From: Burkholderiales bacterium
GTDB lineage: Bacteria > Pseudomonadota > Gammaproteobacteria > Burkholderiales > JABEVD01
Direction of reading: 5' to 3'
Assembly: GCA_019753155.1 (NCBI GenBank)
Contig: JAIELG010000042.1
Span: 1 to 64,000 of the forward strand
DNA length: 64,000 bases
The translations under genes were made by a program, and so were the position numbers. Under the pieces are notes generated by a model. It searched no databases, was not told the DNA's origin, and saw only the letters and a list, made by a program, of their open reading frames with translations. Position 1 is the first letter of the stretch. Every line of letters begins with the position of its first letter. Positions 51,590-60,821 of this stretch are shown here, in pieces.

Positions 51590-52110
51590 GAGGCAGCGTC
51601 GATGATGAATTTGATCCTGATGCCTTCCCGCTGCAACAGAACGTCCTTTGGCGATCCGTTTTCGAAATGGCGCCCGTAACGGATATCCCAGCCGTCCTGC
51701 CTGAGCTGGACCAGCTTTTTTCCGGAATCGAAGGATGAATTCGAAGGCGAGCCGGGGCGGGATTCCCCCCTGACCCAATGCTCCAGTCCCTGCAAGGGAA
51801 GGCGCCAGCCCAGGATGGTTTCGGTCAGGCTCTCGACATCTTCGGCGCGGTACTGTCTGCTGTCCTGTGATGTGAGGACGGCGCCTCCTGCATCCTTGAG
51901 GATATGGGCTATAGTCTGACCGAGAGGGGAGAGCAGCCAGACTTCGTCGGAGTTCATGCGATGTATCCAGCGCAGGCTGCCGGTGAATCCTTCGCCATCG
52001 TATTTCACGGCTATCCTGCCCGAGAGATCGAAAAGCGTATCCGGTGAAACCGATCTGGGCGGTGCGACGCTGCATCCGGCCAGGAAAAGCAGGAGGATCA
52101 GGATGCGCAT
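51586..52110 (-). CDS. lolB: Outer-membrane lipoprotein receptor LolB
   Basis: Receives lipoproteins from LolA and inserts them in the outer membrane; itself a lipoprotein. The 174-aa protein begins MRILILLLFLAGCSVAPP with lipobox LAGC, followed by the LolB beta-fold (DLSGRIAVKYDGEGFTGSLRW in order, then VWLLSPLGQTIA). The ATG at 52110 is preferred; a TTG at 52119, which overlaps the TPR gene stop, is an alternative that adds MSK. It is tightly linked to the TPR gene upstream and ispE downstream, the usual betaproteobacterial order. Confidence 0.9.
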   Translation of the reverse strand: MRILILLLFLAGCSVAPPRSVSPDTLFDLSGRIAVKYDGEGFTGSLRWIHRMNSDEVWLLSPLGQTIAHILKDAGGAVLTSQDSRQYRAEDVESLTETILGWRLPLQGLEHWVRGESRPGSPSNSSFDSGKKLVQLRQDGWDIRYGRHFENGSPKDVLLQREGIRIKFIIDAAS

Positions 52111-52115
52111 CTTGC

Positions 52116-53843
52116 TCAAGGCATGAATTTTTTCAGGCTCTTGGCGAGTATTTCATTGCCCGGATTTTCTTTCAGGGAAGATTGCAGGAGTTTCCTGGCT
52201 TCCCCATGTTTTCCCTGCGTCCAAAGGACTTCGGCAAGATGAACTGCGATTTCCGGATCGCGGTGGCCCGAGAATGCGCGCCTCAGGTATTCGAGGCTGG
52301 AAGGAACATTCCCCATCCTGTATTGCAGCCAGCCCATGCTGTCCAGGATGTAGGGATCTTCGGGGGAGAGTTCGAGCGCTTTTTCGAGCAGGGGCAAGGC
52401 CTCGTCGTAGCGCGTGGTGTGCTCCACCAGGGTGTAGCCGAGCGCATTGTAAGCCTGAGCGAAGTTGGGCTGGAGCTGGATCAGTTTTTTCAGGCTCTTT
52501 TCGGACTCGTCGACTTTCCCGATTTTTTCTGCGGCCATCGCCTCATCGTAAAGGAGGTTCGGAGACTCGGGGAATTGTTCCAGCCCTTTTTCGAGGATTG
52601 CATAAGCTCCGTTGTAATCCTTTGCATCGTGCAGCATCTGTGCTTCCGCCTGAATCAGGAATATGTTCTGCTGCGGGTCATTGGTGTGAATTTCGTGCAG
52701 GTGCGCCCTGGCTTTGGACAGATGCCCCTGCTCCACCAGGATGGTTGCAATCCTGACTTGTGCGGGCAGGTACTGGCCGCCCTTTTCGACAGACTGGTAC
52801 CATTTTGTCGCCTCGCTCGGATTTTTCCCGAGTTCGTAAGCTTGCCCGAGGTAATAGCGTGCAAGGTCGGGATCCTTGAAGCCATGTTGAAGCAGGTCCG
52901 TGAATCCGGAGATGGCCGAATCGATATCGCCCAATTGCAGCGAGAGCAGGCCGATCGCGAAAGAGACATCCTGGTTTTCGGGAAAGATTTTTTTCAGCGT
53001 GACGAATTCCTTGCGCGCCTGGGTGAATTTCCTTTCCGAAACCAGGAATTTGGCATAGTTCAGGCGCACTTCCTCGGATTTCGGGTATTTCGCGAGGAAA
53101 TCCTCGAGAAACGGCTGAACCTCTGCCCTCGCGCTTTGCTCGAGAATCTGTTCATGCAACTGTGCGGCCAGCTCCCAGCCTGGGCGCATTGAGGCGGCCA
53201 GGTTGATTTCCCCGAGCGCAAGCTCCCTCTGCTGCGCGCGCCATGCCGCAATGGCGAGGGCATAATGCGCTTCGGGATGGTCGAGGTAAGGTTTTGTCAA
53301 AGCCTGGATGGCGGACAGCGTCGCCTTCTTGTCGGGTTGTTTGGCGAACAGGCTGTCGAGCTGCAGAAGGCTTCGGTCCAGATTTTCGCCCCCCTGCTGG
53401 GAAAGCAGTTTTTCGATATTGGGCTGCGCTTCGTCGAGATTCCCGCTGTGGACGAGCAGGGACGAGAGGGCTTGCCTTGCCCGAGTCGAAGCCGGATCGA
53501 GTTTTGTCAGAAGCTGGGCCATTTCGAGCGCGTCGGAGACGTTGCCCGAAAAAAGGGAAACGTCGAGCGCCCGGCTCACGATTCTGGCATCTTGTGTTTT
53601 TTTCGCCATATCCAAGTAAGATTCGGTTGCGATCCCGAGATTGCCGCGCTGACCGGAGATTTCAGCAAGCAGGAATTCGAAAAGCAGGTCTTCGCTTAAT
53701 GCGATATCCGGCAATTTGGGCGAAGGCGGTGGCAGCTCGGCTACGGGTTTTTCGACGGGCTTTTGCGGCAGCTTCACGGATTGTTGCGCACAGGCGGCGA
53801 AAAGAAAGGGCAGGACGGCGATGAATATCAGTTTGGGGTTCAT
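52116..53843 (-). CDS. Tetratricopeptide-repeat lipoprotein
   Basis: Probable periplasmic or outer-membrane TPR scaffold; no catalytic domain. The 575-aa chain has a signal sequence with lipobox FAAC (LIFIAVLPFLFAACAQQ), a Pro-rich linker, and then many helical repeats, the clearest being AYNALGYTLVEHTTRYDEA and PYILDSMGWLQYRMGN near the C-terminus. The ATG at 53843 gives the signal peptide directly; an earlier start at 53909 would bury it. It is first in the TPR-lolB-ispE-tRNA-prs-rplY-pth line, where this protein family is usual. Role in envelope assembly is inferred from context only. Confidence 0.87.
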   Translation of the reverse strand: MNPKLIFIAVLPFLFAACAQQSVKLPQKPVEKPVAELPPPSPKLPDIALSEDLLFEFLLAEISGQRGNLGIATESYLDMAKKTQDARIVSRALDVSLFSGNVSDALEMAQLLTKLDPASTRARQALSSLLVHSGNLDEAQPNIEKLLSQQGGENLDRSLLQLDSLFAKQPDKKATLSAIQALTKPYLDHPEAHYALAIAAWRAQQRELALGEINLAASMRPGWELAAQLHEQILEQSARAEVQPFLEDFLAKYPKSEEVRLNYAKFLVSERKFTQARKEFVTLKKIFPENQDVSFAIGLLSLQLGDIDSAISGFTDLLQHGFKDPDLARYYLGQAYELGKNPSEATKWYQSVEKGGQYLPAQVRIATILVEQGHLSKARAHLHEIHTNDPQQNIFLIQAEAQMLHDAKDYNGAYAILEKGLEQFPESPNLLYDEAMAAEKIGKVDESEKSLKKLIQLQPNFAQAYNALGYTLVEHTTRYDEALPLLEKALELSPEDPYILDSMGWLQYRMGNVPSSLEYLRRAFSGHRDPEIAVHLAEVLWTQGKHGEARKLLQSSLKENPGNEILAKSLKKFMP

Positions 53844-53892
53844 TGCGGAAATGGCAATCAAAGCTAGATTAGATGTTGTGGTTAGGAATTCG

Positions 53893-53921
53893 TTCAACAA
53901 TACCGGCATATTAGGTATATT
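53893..53921 (+). promoter_or_regulatory. Putative promoter of the ABC exporter cluster
   Basis: TTCAAC (53893-53898) and TATATT (53916-53921) are separated by 17 bp in the 108-bp divergent gap. The -10 is a 5/6 match and the -35 only 3/6. It would start RNA about 25 bp before the ATG at 53952. Confidence 0.35.
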
Positions 53922-53951
53922 TAGGCTGCATCACAAGAGAATAGTTATTGC

Positions 53952-54863
53952 ATGGCACCTCCCTCCTTCATACTTCAGGCTCACGGCCTTGCCCGTTCAT
54001 TCAGCGGACGTTCCGCGGTGAACGGGATTTCGCTCGAATTGAGGAGGGGAGAAGTGCTCGGCTTCCTTGGCCCCAATGGTGCGGGAAAGAGCACGACGAT
54101 GCGGATGCTGGCCGGGAATCTGAGGCCGGATGCCGGCGCGGTCAGGGTATGCGACATCGACCTTTTCGGGAATCCGGTTGCTGCTAAGGCGCGGTTGGGA
54201 TATTTGCCGGAGACCCCGCCGTTGTATCGGGACATGAGCGTCGACGATTACCTGAAGTTCGTAGCGAAGCTGCACAGGGCAAAAAGCGGTGCGCTCGACG
54301 ACACCAAGGCGCGCTGCGGCCTCTCTGAAGTCGGAAAACGGCCGATAGGTTCCCTTTCCAAAGGTTATCAACAGCGCGTGGGCATTGCCCAGGCGATCAT
54401 CCATCAACCCGATGTCATCATCCTGGACGAGCCTACCGCAGGTCTCGACCCGAACCAGATCAGGGAGATCAGGCTGTTGATACGCGAACTGGGCGATAAT
54501 CACGGTGTCATCCTTTCCACGCATATCCTGTCCGAAGTCGAAAGCATTTGCGACAGGGTGGAGATCCTGCATCGCGGAAGGCTTGTTTACAGCGGGGATG
54601 TCGATGCCATGAGGGGCGCGCGCGCTATCGAGGCGGGCTTCAAAAATCCGCCCGCCCCCGGCGAGCTCGAAAGCATCGAAGGCGTGGCAAGCGTCGAAAT
54701 CCTTTCTCCGCATCTGTTTTGCCTGCGCCACTCTCCCGATATGGACCCGAGCGAGGCTGTGATCCGCATGGCATCCGAAAGAGGATGGGGCTTGCAGCGC
54801 ATCAATCCTGCGAAAAGCGGCATCGAGGATGTTTTCGCCGAACTCACCAGGGAGGAATCGTGA
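53952..54863 (+). CDS. ABC transporter ATP-binding protein (GldA/NosF-like)
   Basis: ATPase of an ABC-2 type exporter. The 303-aa protein has Walker A LGPNGAGKSTT, the signature GSLSKGYQQRVGIAQ, Walker B VIILDEPTAGLDPNQ and the H-loop LSTHIL. The C-terminal ~80 residues form an extra domain. The set (ATPase, short ABC-2 permease, GldG-like protein, DUF4340 protein) is the arrangement known from Gld-type exporters, found widely outside gliding bacteria; the cargo is unknown. First gene of the cluster, with GTGA overlap to the permease. Confidence 0.88.
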   Translation: MAPPSFILQAHGLARSFSGRSAVNGISLELRRGEVLGFLGPNGAGKSTTMRMLAGNLRPDAGAVRVCDIDLFGNPVAAKARLGYLPETPPLYRDMSVDDYLKFVAKLHRAKSGALDDTKARCGLSEVGKRPIGSLSKGYQQRVGIAQAIIHQPDVIILDEPTAGLDPNQIREIRLLIRELGDNHGVILSTHILSEVESICDRVEILHRGRLVYSGDVDAMRGARAIEAGFKNPPAPGELESIEGVASVEILSPHLFCLRHSPDMDPSEAVIRMASERGWGLQRINPAKSGIEDVFAELTREES

Positions 54864-55594
54864 TTCCGACATTGGCGGCGAGAGAAATCAGGGCGCTTTT
54901 CGCCACTCCGCTCGCATGGATTGTTCTTGCCATCCTGCAGGCCATTCTCGCCTGGATATTCCTGGCAAGGCTGGATGCTTTTCTGGGGGTTCAGGCTCAA
55001 TTGCAGAACGTCCTGAATCCGCCGGGAGTCACGGAATGGATCGCGGCGCCCCTGTATTCTGCCGCGTCGATGATTTTCATGATGATCATTCCCCTGCTCA
55101 CGATGCGTCTGGTTGCGGACGAACGCCGCAACCAGACGCTTCCCCTGCTGCTTAGTGCGCCGATTTCCCCGGCGCAGATCATCCTCGGCAAGTTTCTCGG
55201 CCTGATGGCGTTCCTGCTCGCGGGTGTCTTTCTCGTGCTTCTGATGTCGCTCTCCCTGCTTGCCGGAGGTAAGCTCGATTTCGGTCTGCTCATTGCCAAT
55301 GCGACAGGCCTTATCCTGCTTGCGGCGAGCTTTTCTGCAATCGGGCTTTATATCTCCTGTTTGACGAAGCATCCTTTTCTGGCAGGGATAGGCGGGATTG
55401 GAGCGCTTCTTGCGCTTTGGGCCGTGAGTTTCTCCGGCGGAAGCGGGAGTTTCTTCCTGGCCATCTCCCCTGCTTCGCATTTCGAGAGTTTCAACCAGGG
55501 CCTCTTCGACACGGGCGATGTTGCATATTTCCTGCTGTGCATTGCCCTGTTCCTGACGCTTTCGGTATGGACTCTGGAAGGGATGGAGTCATGA
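54860..55594 (+). CDS. ABC-2 type permease (GldF-like)
   Basis: Membrane part of the exporter, 244 aa with about six hydrophobic helices (for example LAWIVLAILQAILAWIFLA and IFMMIIPLLTMRL). The conserved ADERRNQTLPLLLSAPIS segment with its Glu-Arg pair is the ABC-2 coupling region. The start is GTG at 54860, supported by GGAGGA at 54851-54856 and by the 4-bp overlap with the ATPase stop. The open frame upstream of this point is inside the ATPase gene and is not used. Confidence 0.87.
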   Translation: MIPTLAAREIRALFATPLAWIVLAILQAILAWIFLARLDAFLGVQAQLQNVLNPPGVTEWIAAPLYSAASMIFMMIIPLLTMRLVADERRNQTLPLLLSAPISPAQIILGKFLGLMAFLLAGVFLVLLMSLSLLAGGKLDFGLLIANATGLILLAASFSAIGLYISCLTKHPFLAGIGGIGALLALWAVSFSGGSGSFFLAISPASHFESFNQGLFDTGDVAYFLLCIALFLTLSVWTLEGMES

Positions 55595-56916
55595 GAAGGC
55601 TCAGGAGCGGTTTCTCCATCCTCCTCCTGTTCGCCGCGACATTCATGCTCGGGTTTATCGGTTTGCAATACCGGACGCAATGGGATCTGACCCAGAACGG
55701 CAGGCACAGCCTGAGCGAAACCACGATCCGCATACTCGGGCACATGGAAGGGCCGGTCAGGATCACGTCCTATGCTTCCCGCCATGATTCGAAATTCGGA
55801 AATGTGCAGCAGAGCGTCAGCGATTTTCTTGCGCCCTACATGAGGATCAAGCCCGATATCTCGGTCCGTTTTGTCGATCCCGGCGAAGAGCCGAAGCTGG
55901 CCGAAGGCGCCGGGGTTCAGGCGAATGGCGAAATGATCGTCGAATACGGCAAGAAAAGCGGGCATCTTCTTGCATTGAACGAAGAATCGCTCGACAACCT
56001 GATGATCCGTCTGTCGAGGAAGGAGGATCGCCTCGTCATGGCCCTGGCGGGGCACGGAGAGCGCAAGCTTGACGGGATCGCCAATTTCGATCTGGGAGAA
56101 TTCGGCAGGCGGCTCGTGAAAAACGGCTTCAGGACAGGCAGCCTGAACCTCGCACTTGCTCAGGATGTGCCGCAGAACATGAATCTCCTTGTCATTGCCT
56201 CCCCGCAGATCGATCTTTTTCCGGGAGAAGTGAAAAAGCTCGAAGCCTATCTGGAGCGCGGAGGAAATATCCTGTGGCTGATCGATCAGGGTGTATCCTC
56301 GGGGGAGCCGTTGCACGGATTGCAGCCGCTTGCCGATAAGCTCGGTCTTTCATTGACTCCGGGAACCGTGGTGGACCCGGCTGCATCGAAGCTCAATGCC
56401 CCTGCCGACTGGGCGCTCGGAACCCTCTACGGCGCTCATCCCGTCACGAGAAATTTCAATCTGATCACTGTTTTTCCATTCGCCCGCCAGATCGGGGCTT
56501 CCGAAAACAGCCCCTGGCATGTCACGCCGCTCGTCGATGTGGCGCCGCAGGGATGGCTCTCGGGGCGACGCAATCCTGCATTCGACAGGCATCACGACGT
56601 TCATGGCCCCGTCACGGTGGCGCTCGCAATGGAGCGCACGAGTCAGGGCAGGGATCAGCGTATTGCAGTGGTGGGAACGGGGGAGTTTCTCGCGAATGCT
56701 TTCATAGGCAACGGGGGCAACATGGATTTCGGCGTGAATCTCGTCAACTGGCTCGCGGGGGACGAAAAATTGATTTCCCTCCAGCCGAAGGCAACCCTGG
56801 ACAGCAGCATGCTGCTGACGAAAATGCAGGCGACCGTGATGGCGATAGGGCTGCTTTTCGGCCTGCCGCTGATCTTCATCGCAGTTGCCGCTTTTATCGG
56901 CTGGAGGCGCAGATGA
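55591..56916 (+). CDS. GldG-like ABC exporter auxiliary protein
   Basis: Large periplasmic domain protein held by one N-terminal helix (FSILLLFAATFMLGFIGL) and one C-terminal helix (VMAIGLLFGLPLIFIAVAAF). The 441-aa sequence has the GldG family blocks SLSETTIRILGHMEGPVRIT, ALAGHGERKLDG, GGNILWLIDQGV and VVGTGEFLANAFIGNGGN. It matches the ABC_transp_aux architecture. It overlaps the permease (ATGA) and the next gene (ATGA), so the four proteins are made together. Confidence 0.86.
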   Translation: MRRLRSGFSILLLFAATFMLGFIGLQYRTQWDLTQNGRHSLSETTIRILGHMEGPVRITSYASRHDSKFGNVQQSVSDFLAPYMRIKPDISVRFVDPGEEPKLAEGAGVQANGEMIVEYGKKSGHLLALNEESLDNLMIRLSRKEDRLVMALAGHGERKLDGIANFDLGEFGRRLVKNGFRTGSLNLALAQDVPQNMNLLVIASPQIDLFPGEVKKLEAYLERGGNILWLIDQGVSSGEPLHGLQPLADKLGLSLTPGTVVDPAASKLNAPADWALGTLYGAHPVTRNFNLITVFPFARQIGASENSPWHVTPLVDVAPQGWLSGRRNPAFDRHHDVHGPVTVALAMERTSQGRDQRIAVVGTGEFLANAFIGNGGNMDFGVNLVNWLAGDEKLISLQPKATLDSSMLLTKMQATVMAIGLLFGLPLIFIAVAAFIGWRRR

Positions 56917-57380
56917 GGAACTGGATTCTCCTTGCCGTTGTCGCTGCGCTTGCGGTTTTCATTTTTTCGAAGCCGGATGCGGGCTTCAGGCTTTCGGATG
57001 CCGATCCGGGCGGAGTCAGTCAGATCAGGATAGAACACATGGGAAGTCCCGCGATCATGCTCAAAAAAGCGGGCAACGACTGGGAAATCACGTCCCCGAT
57101 CAAGGCCAGGGCAAAACAGGAAGCAGTGGAAGGCATCCTTTCCATTTTGAATGCGAAATCGGATCAGCGCATCGAAGGGCGGGAGCTTTCCCGTTTCGGA
57201 CTCGATGTGCCGGTCGTGAGCCTTCTCCTCGATGCCGAGAAATTCGATTTCGGGATGATCAATCCGCTCACCCAGCAGCAATACGTGATGACGGGGAAGG
57301 GCATCTATCTGGTTTCTCCAAAATATGCGCTGATTCCCGGCATCTCCGATCTGGAGGCGGATCATGCCGGAACTTCCTGA
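56913..57380 (+). CDS. Short DUF4340 protein
   Basis: Last component of the exporter set: a 155-aa protein with an N-terminal signal anchor ([16 protein letters not shown]) and one DUF4340-type repeat ([26 protein letters not shown], then [20 protein letters not shown]). Family members are usually two to three times longer with several repeats, so this is a minimal version. Its last 17 bp overlap the start of mutM, giving a tight junction between an envelope exporter and a DNA-repair gene. Function unknown beyond association with the ABC genes. Confidence 0.78.
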   Translation: MRNWILLAVVAALAVFIFSKPDAGFRLSDADPGGVSQIRIEHMGSPAIMLKKAGNDWEITSPIKARAKQEAVEGILSILNAKSDQRIEGRELSRFGLDVPVVSLLLDAEKFDFGMINPLTQQQYVMTGKGIYLVSPKYALIPGISDLEADHAGTS

Positions 57381-58179
57381 AGTCGAAACGACAAGGCGGG
57401 GGCTTGCGCCTCATGTCGAGGGCAGGAAAATCGCGGGCGTCGTGGTACGGAATCCGGCATTGCGTTGGCCCGTCGACGAAAACCTGGGAATCGAAATTTC
57501 CGGGGCGACGCTGAACGGGATTTCGCGGCGTGCCAAATACCTGCTCTTCGATTGCGGCAGGGGCACGCTCATCCTGCATCTTGGCATGTCCGGGAGTCTG
57601 CGCTACCTTGAACAACACATTCCTGCGCAGAAACACGACCATTTCGATCTTGTTTTCGAAGGCGGAAGCATCGTGCGCCTGCGCGACCCCAGGCGTTTCG
57701 GCGCTGTTCTTTGGGAGACGGGCGATATCGGGAACAACCGGCTGTTCAAGGATCTCGGGGTCGAGCCATTGAATCCGGAATTTTCCGGAAATACCCTGCA
57801 TGTGCTTTCCAGGGGGCGCAGCACGAGCGTCAAGCAGTTCCTCATGGATAGTCATATCGTGGTCGGCGTGGGCAACATCTACGCAAACGAAGCCCTTTTC
57901 AGGGCGGGAATCAGTCCGTTGAACCCGGCTGGCAGGATCGGGGCGGGGCGATATGACAGGCTCGCTGACGAAATCAGGGCGACCCTTCTGGATGCGATTC
58001 TTGCGGGGGGGAGCAGTTTGCGGGATTTCGTCGATTCTTCCGGCAAACCCGGCTACTTCCAGCAGAATTATTTCGTTTACGGCAGGGCGGATGAACCTTG
58101 TTTGCGCTGTTCGAGCCCCGTCAGGCAGATCAGACAGGGGCAAAGATCGAGCTTTTATTGCCCGAAATGCCAGAGGTGA
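57364..58179 (+). CDS. mutM: Formamidopyrimidine-DNA glycosylase
   Basis: Bifunctional glycosylase/AP lyase that removes 8-oxoguanine and formamidopyrimidines. The 271-aa protein starts [14 protein letters not shown], where Pro2 is the catalytic nucleophile and Glu3 helps; it also has the lysine in [11 protein letters not shown] and [12 protein letters not shown], and a C-terminal zinc finger [20 protein letters not shown] with the closing cysteine pair FYCPKCQR. It starts inside the DUF4340 gene and is probably read through from the exporter promoter. Confidence 0.96.
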   Translation: MPELPEVETTRRGLAPHVEGRKIAGVVVRNPALRWPVDENLGIEISGATLNGISRRAKYLLFDCGRGTLILHLGMSGSLRYLEQHIPAQKHDHFDLVFEGGSIVRLRDPRRFGAVLWETGDIGNNRLFKDLGVEPLNPEFSGNTLHVLSRGRSTSVKQFLMDSHIVVGVGNIYANEALFRAGISPLNPAGRIGAGRYDRLADEIRATLLDAILAGGSSLRDFVDSSGKPGYFQQNYFVYGRADEPCLRCSSPVRQIRQGQRSSFYCPKCQR

Positions 58180-58183
58180 AGCG

Positions 58184-58603
58184 ATGTTGAAAATCACGAA
58201 CAGCGTAGCCATATCCGTCGAGGAAATCGAAATGAGCGCCATCCGCGCCCAAGGCGCGGGCGGACAGAACGTCAACAAGGTGTCCAGCGCAGTGCATCTG
58301 CGCTTTGACATCATGGCATCCACCCTGCCGGAAGCCTGGAAGGAAAGGCTGTTGGCCCGGAAAGACAACAGAATCACATTGGATGGGGTGCTCGTCATCA
58401 AGGCGCAGCGTTATCGAAGCCAGGAGAAAAACAGGGCGGATGCGTTGGAGCGCCTGCGCGAATTGATCCGCAGCGTGGCAACGCCAGCCAGGATCAGAAA
58501 ACCCACGACACCCACCGCCGGCTCCCGCAGGGAACGGGTGGAGGGCAAGATGAGGCGCGGGGCGATCAAGGCTCTGCGGGGGAAGAAGGTCGACGAGCAA
58601 TAA
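58184..58603 (+). CDS. arfB: Peptidyl-tRNA hydrolase ArfB/YaeJ
   Basis: Rescues ribosomes stalled at the end of truncated mRNA. The 139-aa protein has the catalytic GGQ loop in RAQGAGGQNVNKVSSAVHLR and a basic C-terminal tail (KMRRGAIKALRGKKVDEQ) that would enter the empty mRNA channel. The ATG at 58184 follows an excellent Shine-Dalgarno GAGGTGA at 58173-58179, which overlaps the mutM stop. The longer open frame that starts inside mutM is not used. Confidence 0.93.
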   Translation: MLKITNSVAISVEEIEMSAIRAQGAGGQNVNKVSSAVHLRFDIMASTLPEAWKERLLARKDNRITLDGVLVIKAQRYRSQEKNRADALERLRELIRSVATPARIRKPTTPTAGSRRERVEGKMRRGAIKALRGKKVDEQ

Positions 58604-58654
58604 GGTGGGCTTCGGCCTATACTGTTCGAAAAATCATTTCACAAGGAGCCGCAA

Positions 58655-59461
58655 ATGACATTCATCAGACTGTTCGCGCTATTGATCGCATTCATGCTGC
58701 CTGCCTCTGGATACGCAGGCGGAACGAAGCTGACCTGGTACGGTCATTCCGCATTCAGGATTGAAACGCCGGAAGGGAAGGTGCTGCTCATCGACCCGTG
58801 GATCACCAATCCTGCGAATAAATCCGGCAGGGAAGACCTGGAAAAACTTTCCAGAGCCGACCTGATCCTGATCACTCATGGCCATTTCGACCATGTGGGC
58901 GATGCGGTGGAGATCGCAAAGAAAACCGGCGCGAAACTGGTTTCGACTTTCGATCTGGGGACCAGCCTCGTCAACTATGCGGGTTACCCGAAAGATCAGG
59001 CGGGATACGATACCCTGGGCAATTTCGGCGGCGAACTCACGCTGTTGAACGGGGAAGTCAGGATTGCTTTCATCCCCGCGGTGCACAGTTCTTCGGTCAC
59101 GCCTCCCGATGGCAAGGACATTCATATGGGTGGCAATCCAGGAGGCTTCCTGATAACGGTAAAAGGCGGTCCGACGATTTACGATACGGGGGATACTGAT
59201 CTTTTCTCCGACATGGCGCTGGTTTCCCGCTTTCGCAAGGTGGACGTGATGATCGTCAGCATCGGGGATCATTTCACCATGGGGCCGGAGCGGGCGGCAT
59301 TGGCCGTGAATCTGGTCCGGCCCGAAACGGTGATTCCCATGCACTATGGAACATTTCCGATATTGACGGGCACACCGGAAGCTTTTGCAAAGGCGCTCAA
59401 GGCACGGGGGACAAAAGCGAAACTGAAAGTCATGCGGGTCGGGGAGACGGTGGATTTTTAA
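58655..59461 (+). CDS. Secreted metallo-beta-lactamase-fold hydrolase (UPF0173-like)
   Basis: Metal-dependent hydrolase of unknown substrate. The 268-aa protein has an N-terminal signal peptide ([16 protein letters not shown]), then [20 protein letters not shown], the metal motif HGHFDHVGD and the further ligands in [18 protein letters not shown] and [11 protein letters not shown]0173 proteins are normally cytoplasmic and around 230 aa; the added signal puts this one in the periplasm. A Shine-Dalgarno AAGGAG lies 7 bp before the ATG. It converges on thrB with a 4-bp overlap. Confidence 0.85.
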   Translation: MTFIRLFALLIAFMLPASGYAGGTKLTWYGHSAFRIETPEGKVLLIDPWITNPANKSGREDLEKLSRADLILITHGHFDHVGDAVEIAKKTGAKLVSTFDLGTSLVNYAGYPKDQAGYDTLGNFGGELTLLNGEVRIAFIPAVHSSSVTPPDGKDIHMGGNPGGFLITVKGGPTIYDTGDTDLFSDMALVSRFRKVDVMIVSIGDHFTMGPERAALAVNLVRPETVIPMHYGTFPILTGTPEAFAKALKARGTKAKLKVMRVGETVDF

Positions 59462-60399
59462 ATCCACACCGGATGCCGGTTGCCGATGTGCCCTTCCAGG
59501 ATGGCTCTGAAGTGGCTGGGATCTTTGGCATGAGTCAATTCTCCGGGTCTCGGAAGATAATAATCGTACAGCCTGGAAACCCAGAAACGCAGGGAAGCGG
59601 TGCGCAGCATGATTGGCCACGCGCGCCGCTCTTCAGCCGTGAGCGGGCGGATTTCATGGTAAGCGGCGAGGAGCGCGAGCGTTTTTTCTTCGTCGAGCCC
59701 ATGCGATGGCGCGATACACCAGTCGTTCACCGTGATGGCGATGTCGAACAGCAGCCTGTCGTTGCAGGCGAAGTAGAAATCGATGAGTCCGCCGATCGCA
59801 TCATGGTCGAACAACACATTGTCCCTGAAGAGGTCGGCATGAATGACGCCTTCAGGCAGATTGCCGAAGTCGCATCCTGACTGGAAGCGGATTTCCTCTT
59901 CGAGCAGTTTCCGCTCATCCACATTCGTGTAGGGCAGGATTTCCGGAAGGGCGGTTCGCCACCAGAGCGCTCCCCGCGGATTTTCCATTTTCTCGGGATA
60001 ACTCGCGCCTTCCAGATGCATTCTGGCCAACATTTCCCCGATTTTCGCGCAATGGCGCGCATCGGGGCTTTCCAGTGATTTTCCGGAAAGGCGGGTGACG
60101 ATGCTCGCAGGTTTGCCGTTCAATTCTCCAAGCAGGCTATGCTCATGATTCGGTATGGGATTTGGGCAGGGGATGCCGCGGCCCGCAAGATGGGCCATCA
60201 GGTTCAGATAATAGGGCAGTTCCTGCGGCGTCAGCTTCTCGAACAGGGTGAGGACGAAACGCCCCCGGCTCGTCGTGACGAAATAGTTGGTGTTTTCTAT
60301 TCCGGATGCGATGCCCTGCAGTTCGAGCAGGTTTCCGAGATCGAAGTTTTCCAGCCAGATGGAGAGCTGTTCGGCGGAGACTGTCGTGAAAACGGACAT
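59458..60399 (-). CDS. thrB: Homoserine kinase (APH-fold type)
   Basis: Phosphorylates homoserine in threonine synthesis. It is the 313-aa protein-kinase-like ThrB common in betaproteobacteria and pseudomonads, not the GHMP type. Visible motifs: [19 protein letters not shown], the catalytic loop [14 protein letters not shown] and the metal aspartate in [12 protein letters not shown]. The start is ATG at 60399. The DUF2782 gene upstream is 7 bp away and on the same strand. Confidence 0.92.
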   Translation of the reverse strand: MSVFTTVSAEQLSIWLENFDLGNLLELQGIASGIENTNYFVTTSRGRFVLTLFEKLTPQELPYYLNLMAHLAGRGIPCPNPIPNHEHSLLGELNGKPASIVTRLSGKSLESPDARHCAKIGEMLARMHLEGASYPEKMENPRGALWWRTALPEILPYTNVDERKLLEEEIRFQSGCDFGNLPEGVIHADLFRDNVLFDHDAIGGLIDFYFACNDRLLFDIAITVNDWCIAPSHGLDEEKTLALLAAYHEIRPLTAEERRAWPIMLRTASLRFWVSRLYDYYLPRPGELTHAKDPSHFRAILEGHIGNRHPVWI

Positions 60400-60406
60400 G
60401 CCGGGC

Positions 60407-60727
60407 TTAGAAACGGTGAATGACCCACATCGGCGGACGGACCGCCGAATCGAAGGGCGCCTGGCGGACGAATTTGCCGTCCCCCTTCATGTCGACGAGA
60501 TAATAGGGTTTCCCGTGGGCGGGTGTGACCTTCATCATGTAAAGCTGCCCGTTGATGCGGTACTCTTCGACCTGTTCATCGCCTTTTTTGGTGATCGTCA
60601 CTTCGGGTTCGGTTTCGCCGCTGACTACGGGCGGCGGCGGGACATCGGGCAGGGGTTCCAGATTCTTGGGGTCGGCGAGAGCCTGCGATGACAGAAGGCA
60701 GAACAGTGCGAGGATTGCATAACGCAT
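60407..60727 (-). CDS. DUF2782 periplasmic protein
   Basis: Small exported protein of unknown function, 106 aa. A signal peptide ([15 protein letters not shown]) is followed by a Pro-rich acidic stretch ([13 protein letters not shown]) and the domain [20 protein letters not shown] ... [10 protein letters not shown]. In beta- and gammaproteobacteria this family commonly sits next to thrB or polA, as here with polA about 850 bp away. The link to these genes is positional only. Confidence 0.85.
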   Translation of the reverse strand: MRYAILALFCLLSSQALADPKNLEPLPDVPPPPVVSGETEPEVTITKKGDEQVEEYRINGQLYMMKVTPAHGKPYYLVDMKGDGKFVRQAPFDSAVRPPMWVIHRF

Positions 60728-60821
60728 GATATTTTCCAGGTTCGTGACCGATAGGCCGATATTTTATCCGAAAAGCCAGGGAACCGCTGATTTAATCCTC
60801 CATAGGCGCGACGGCCGATCC

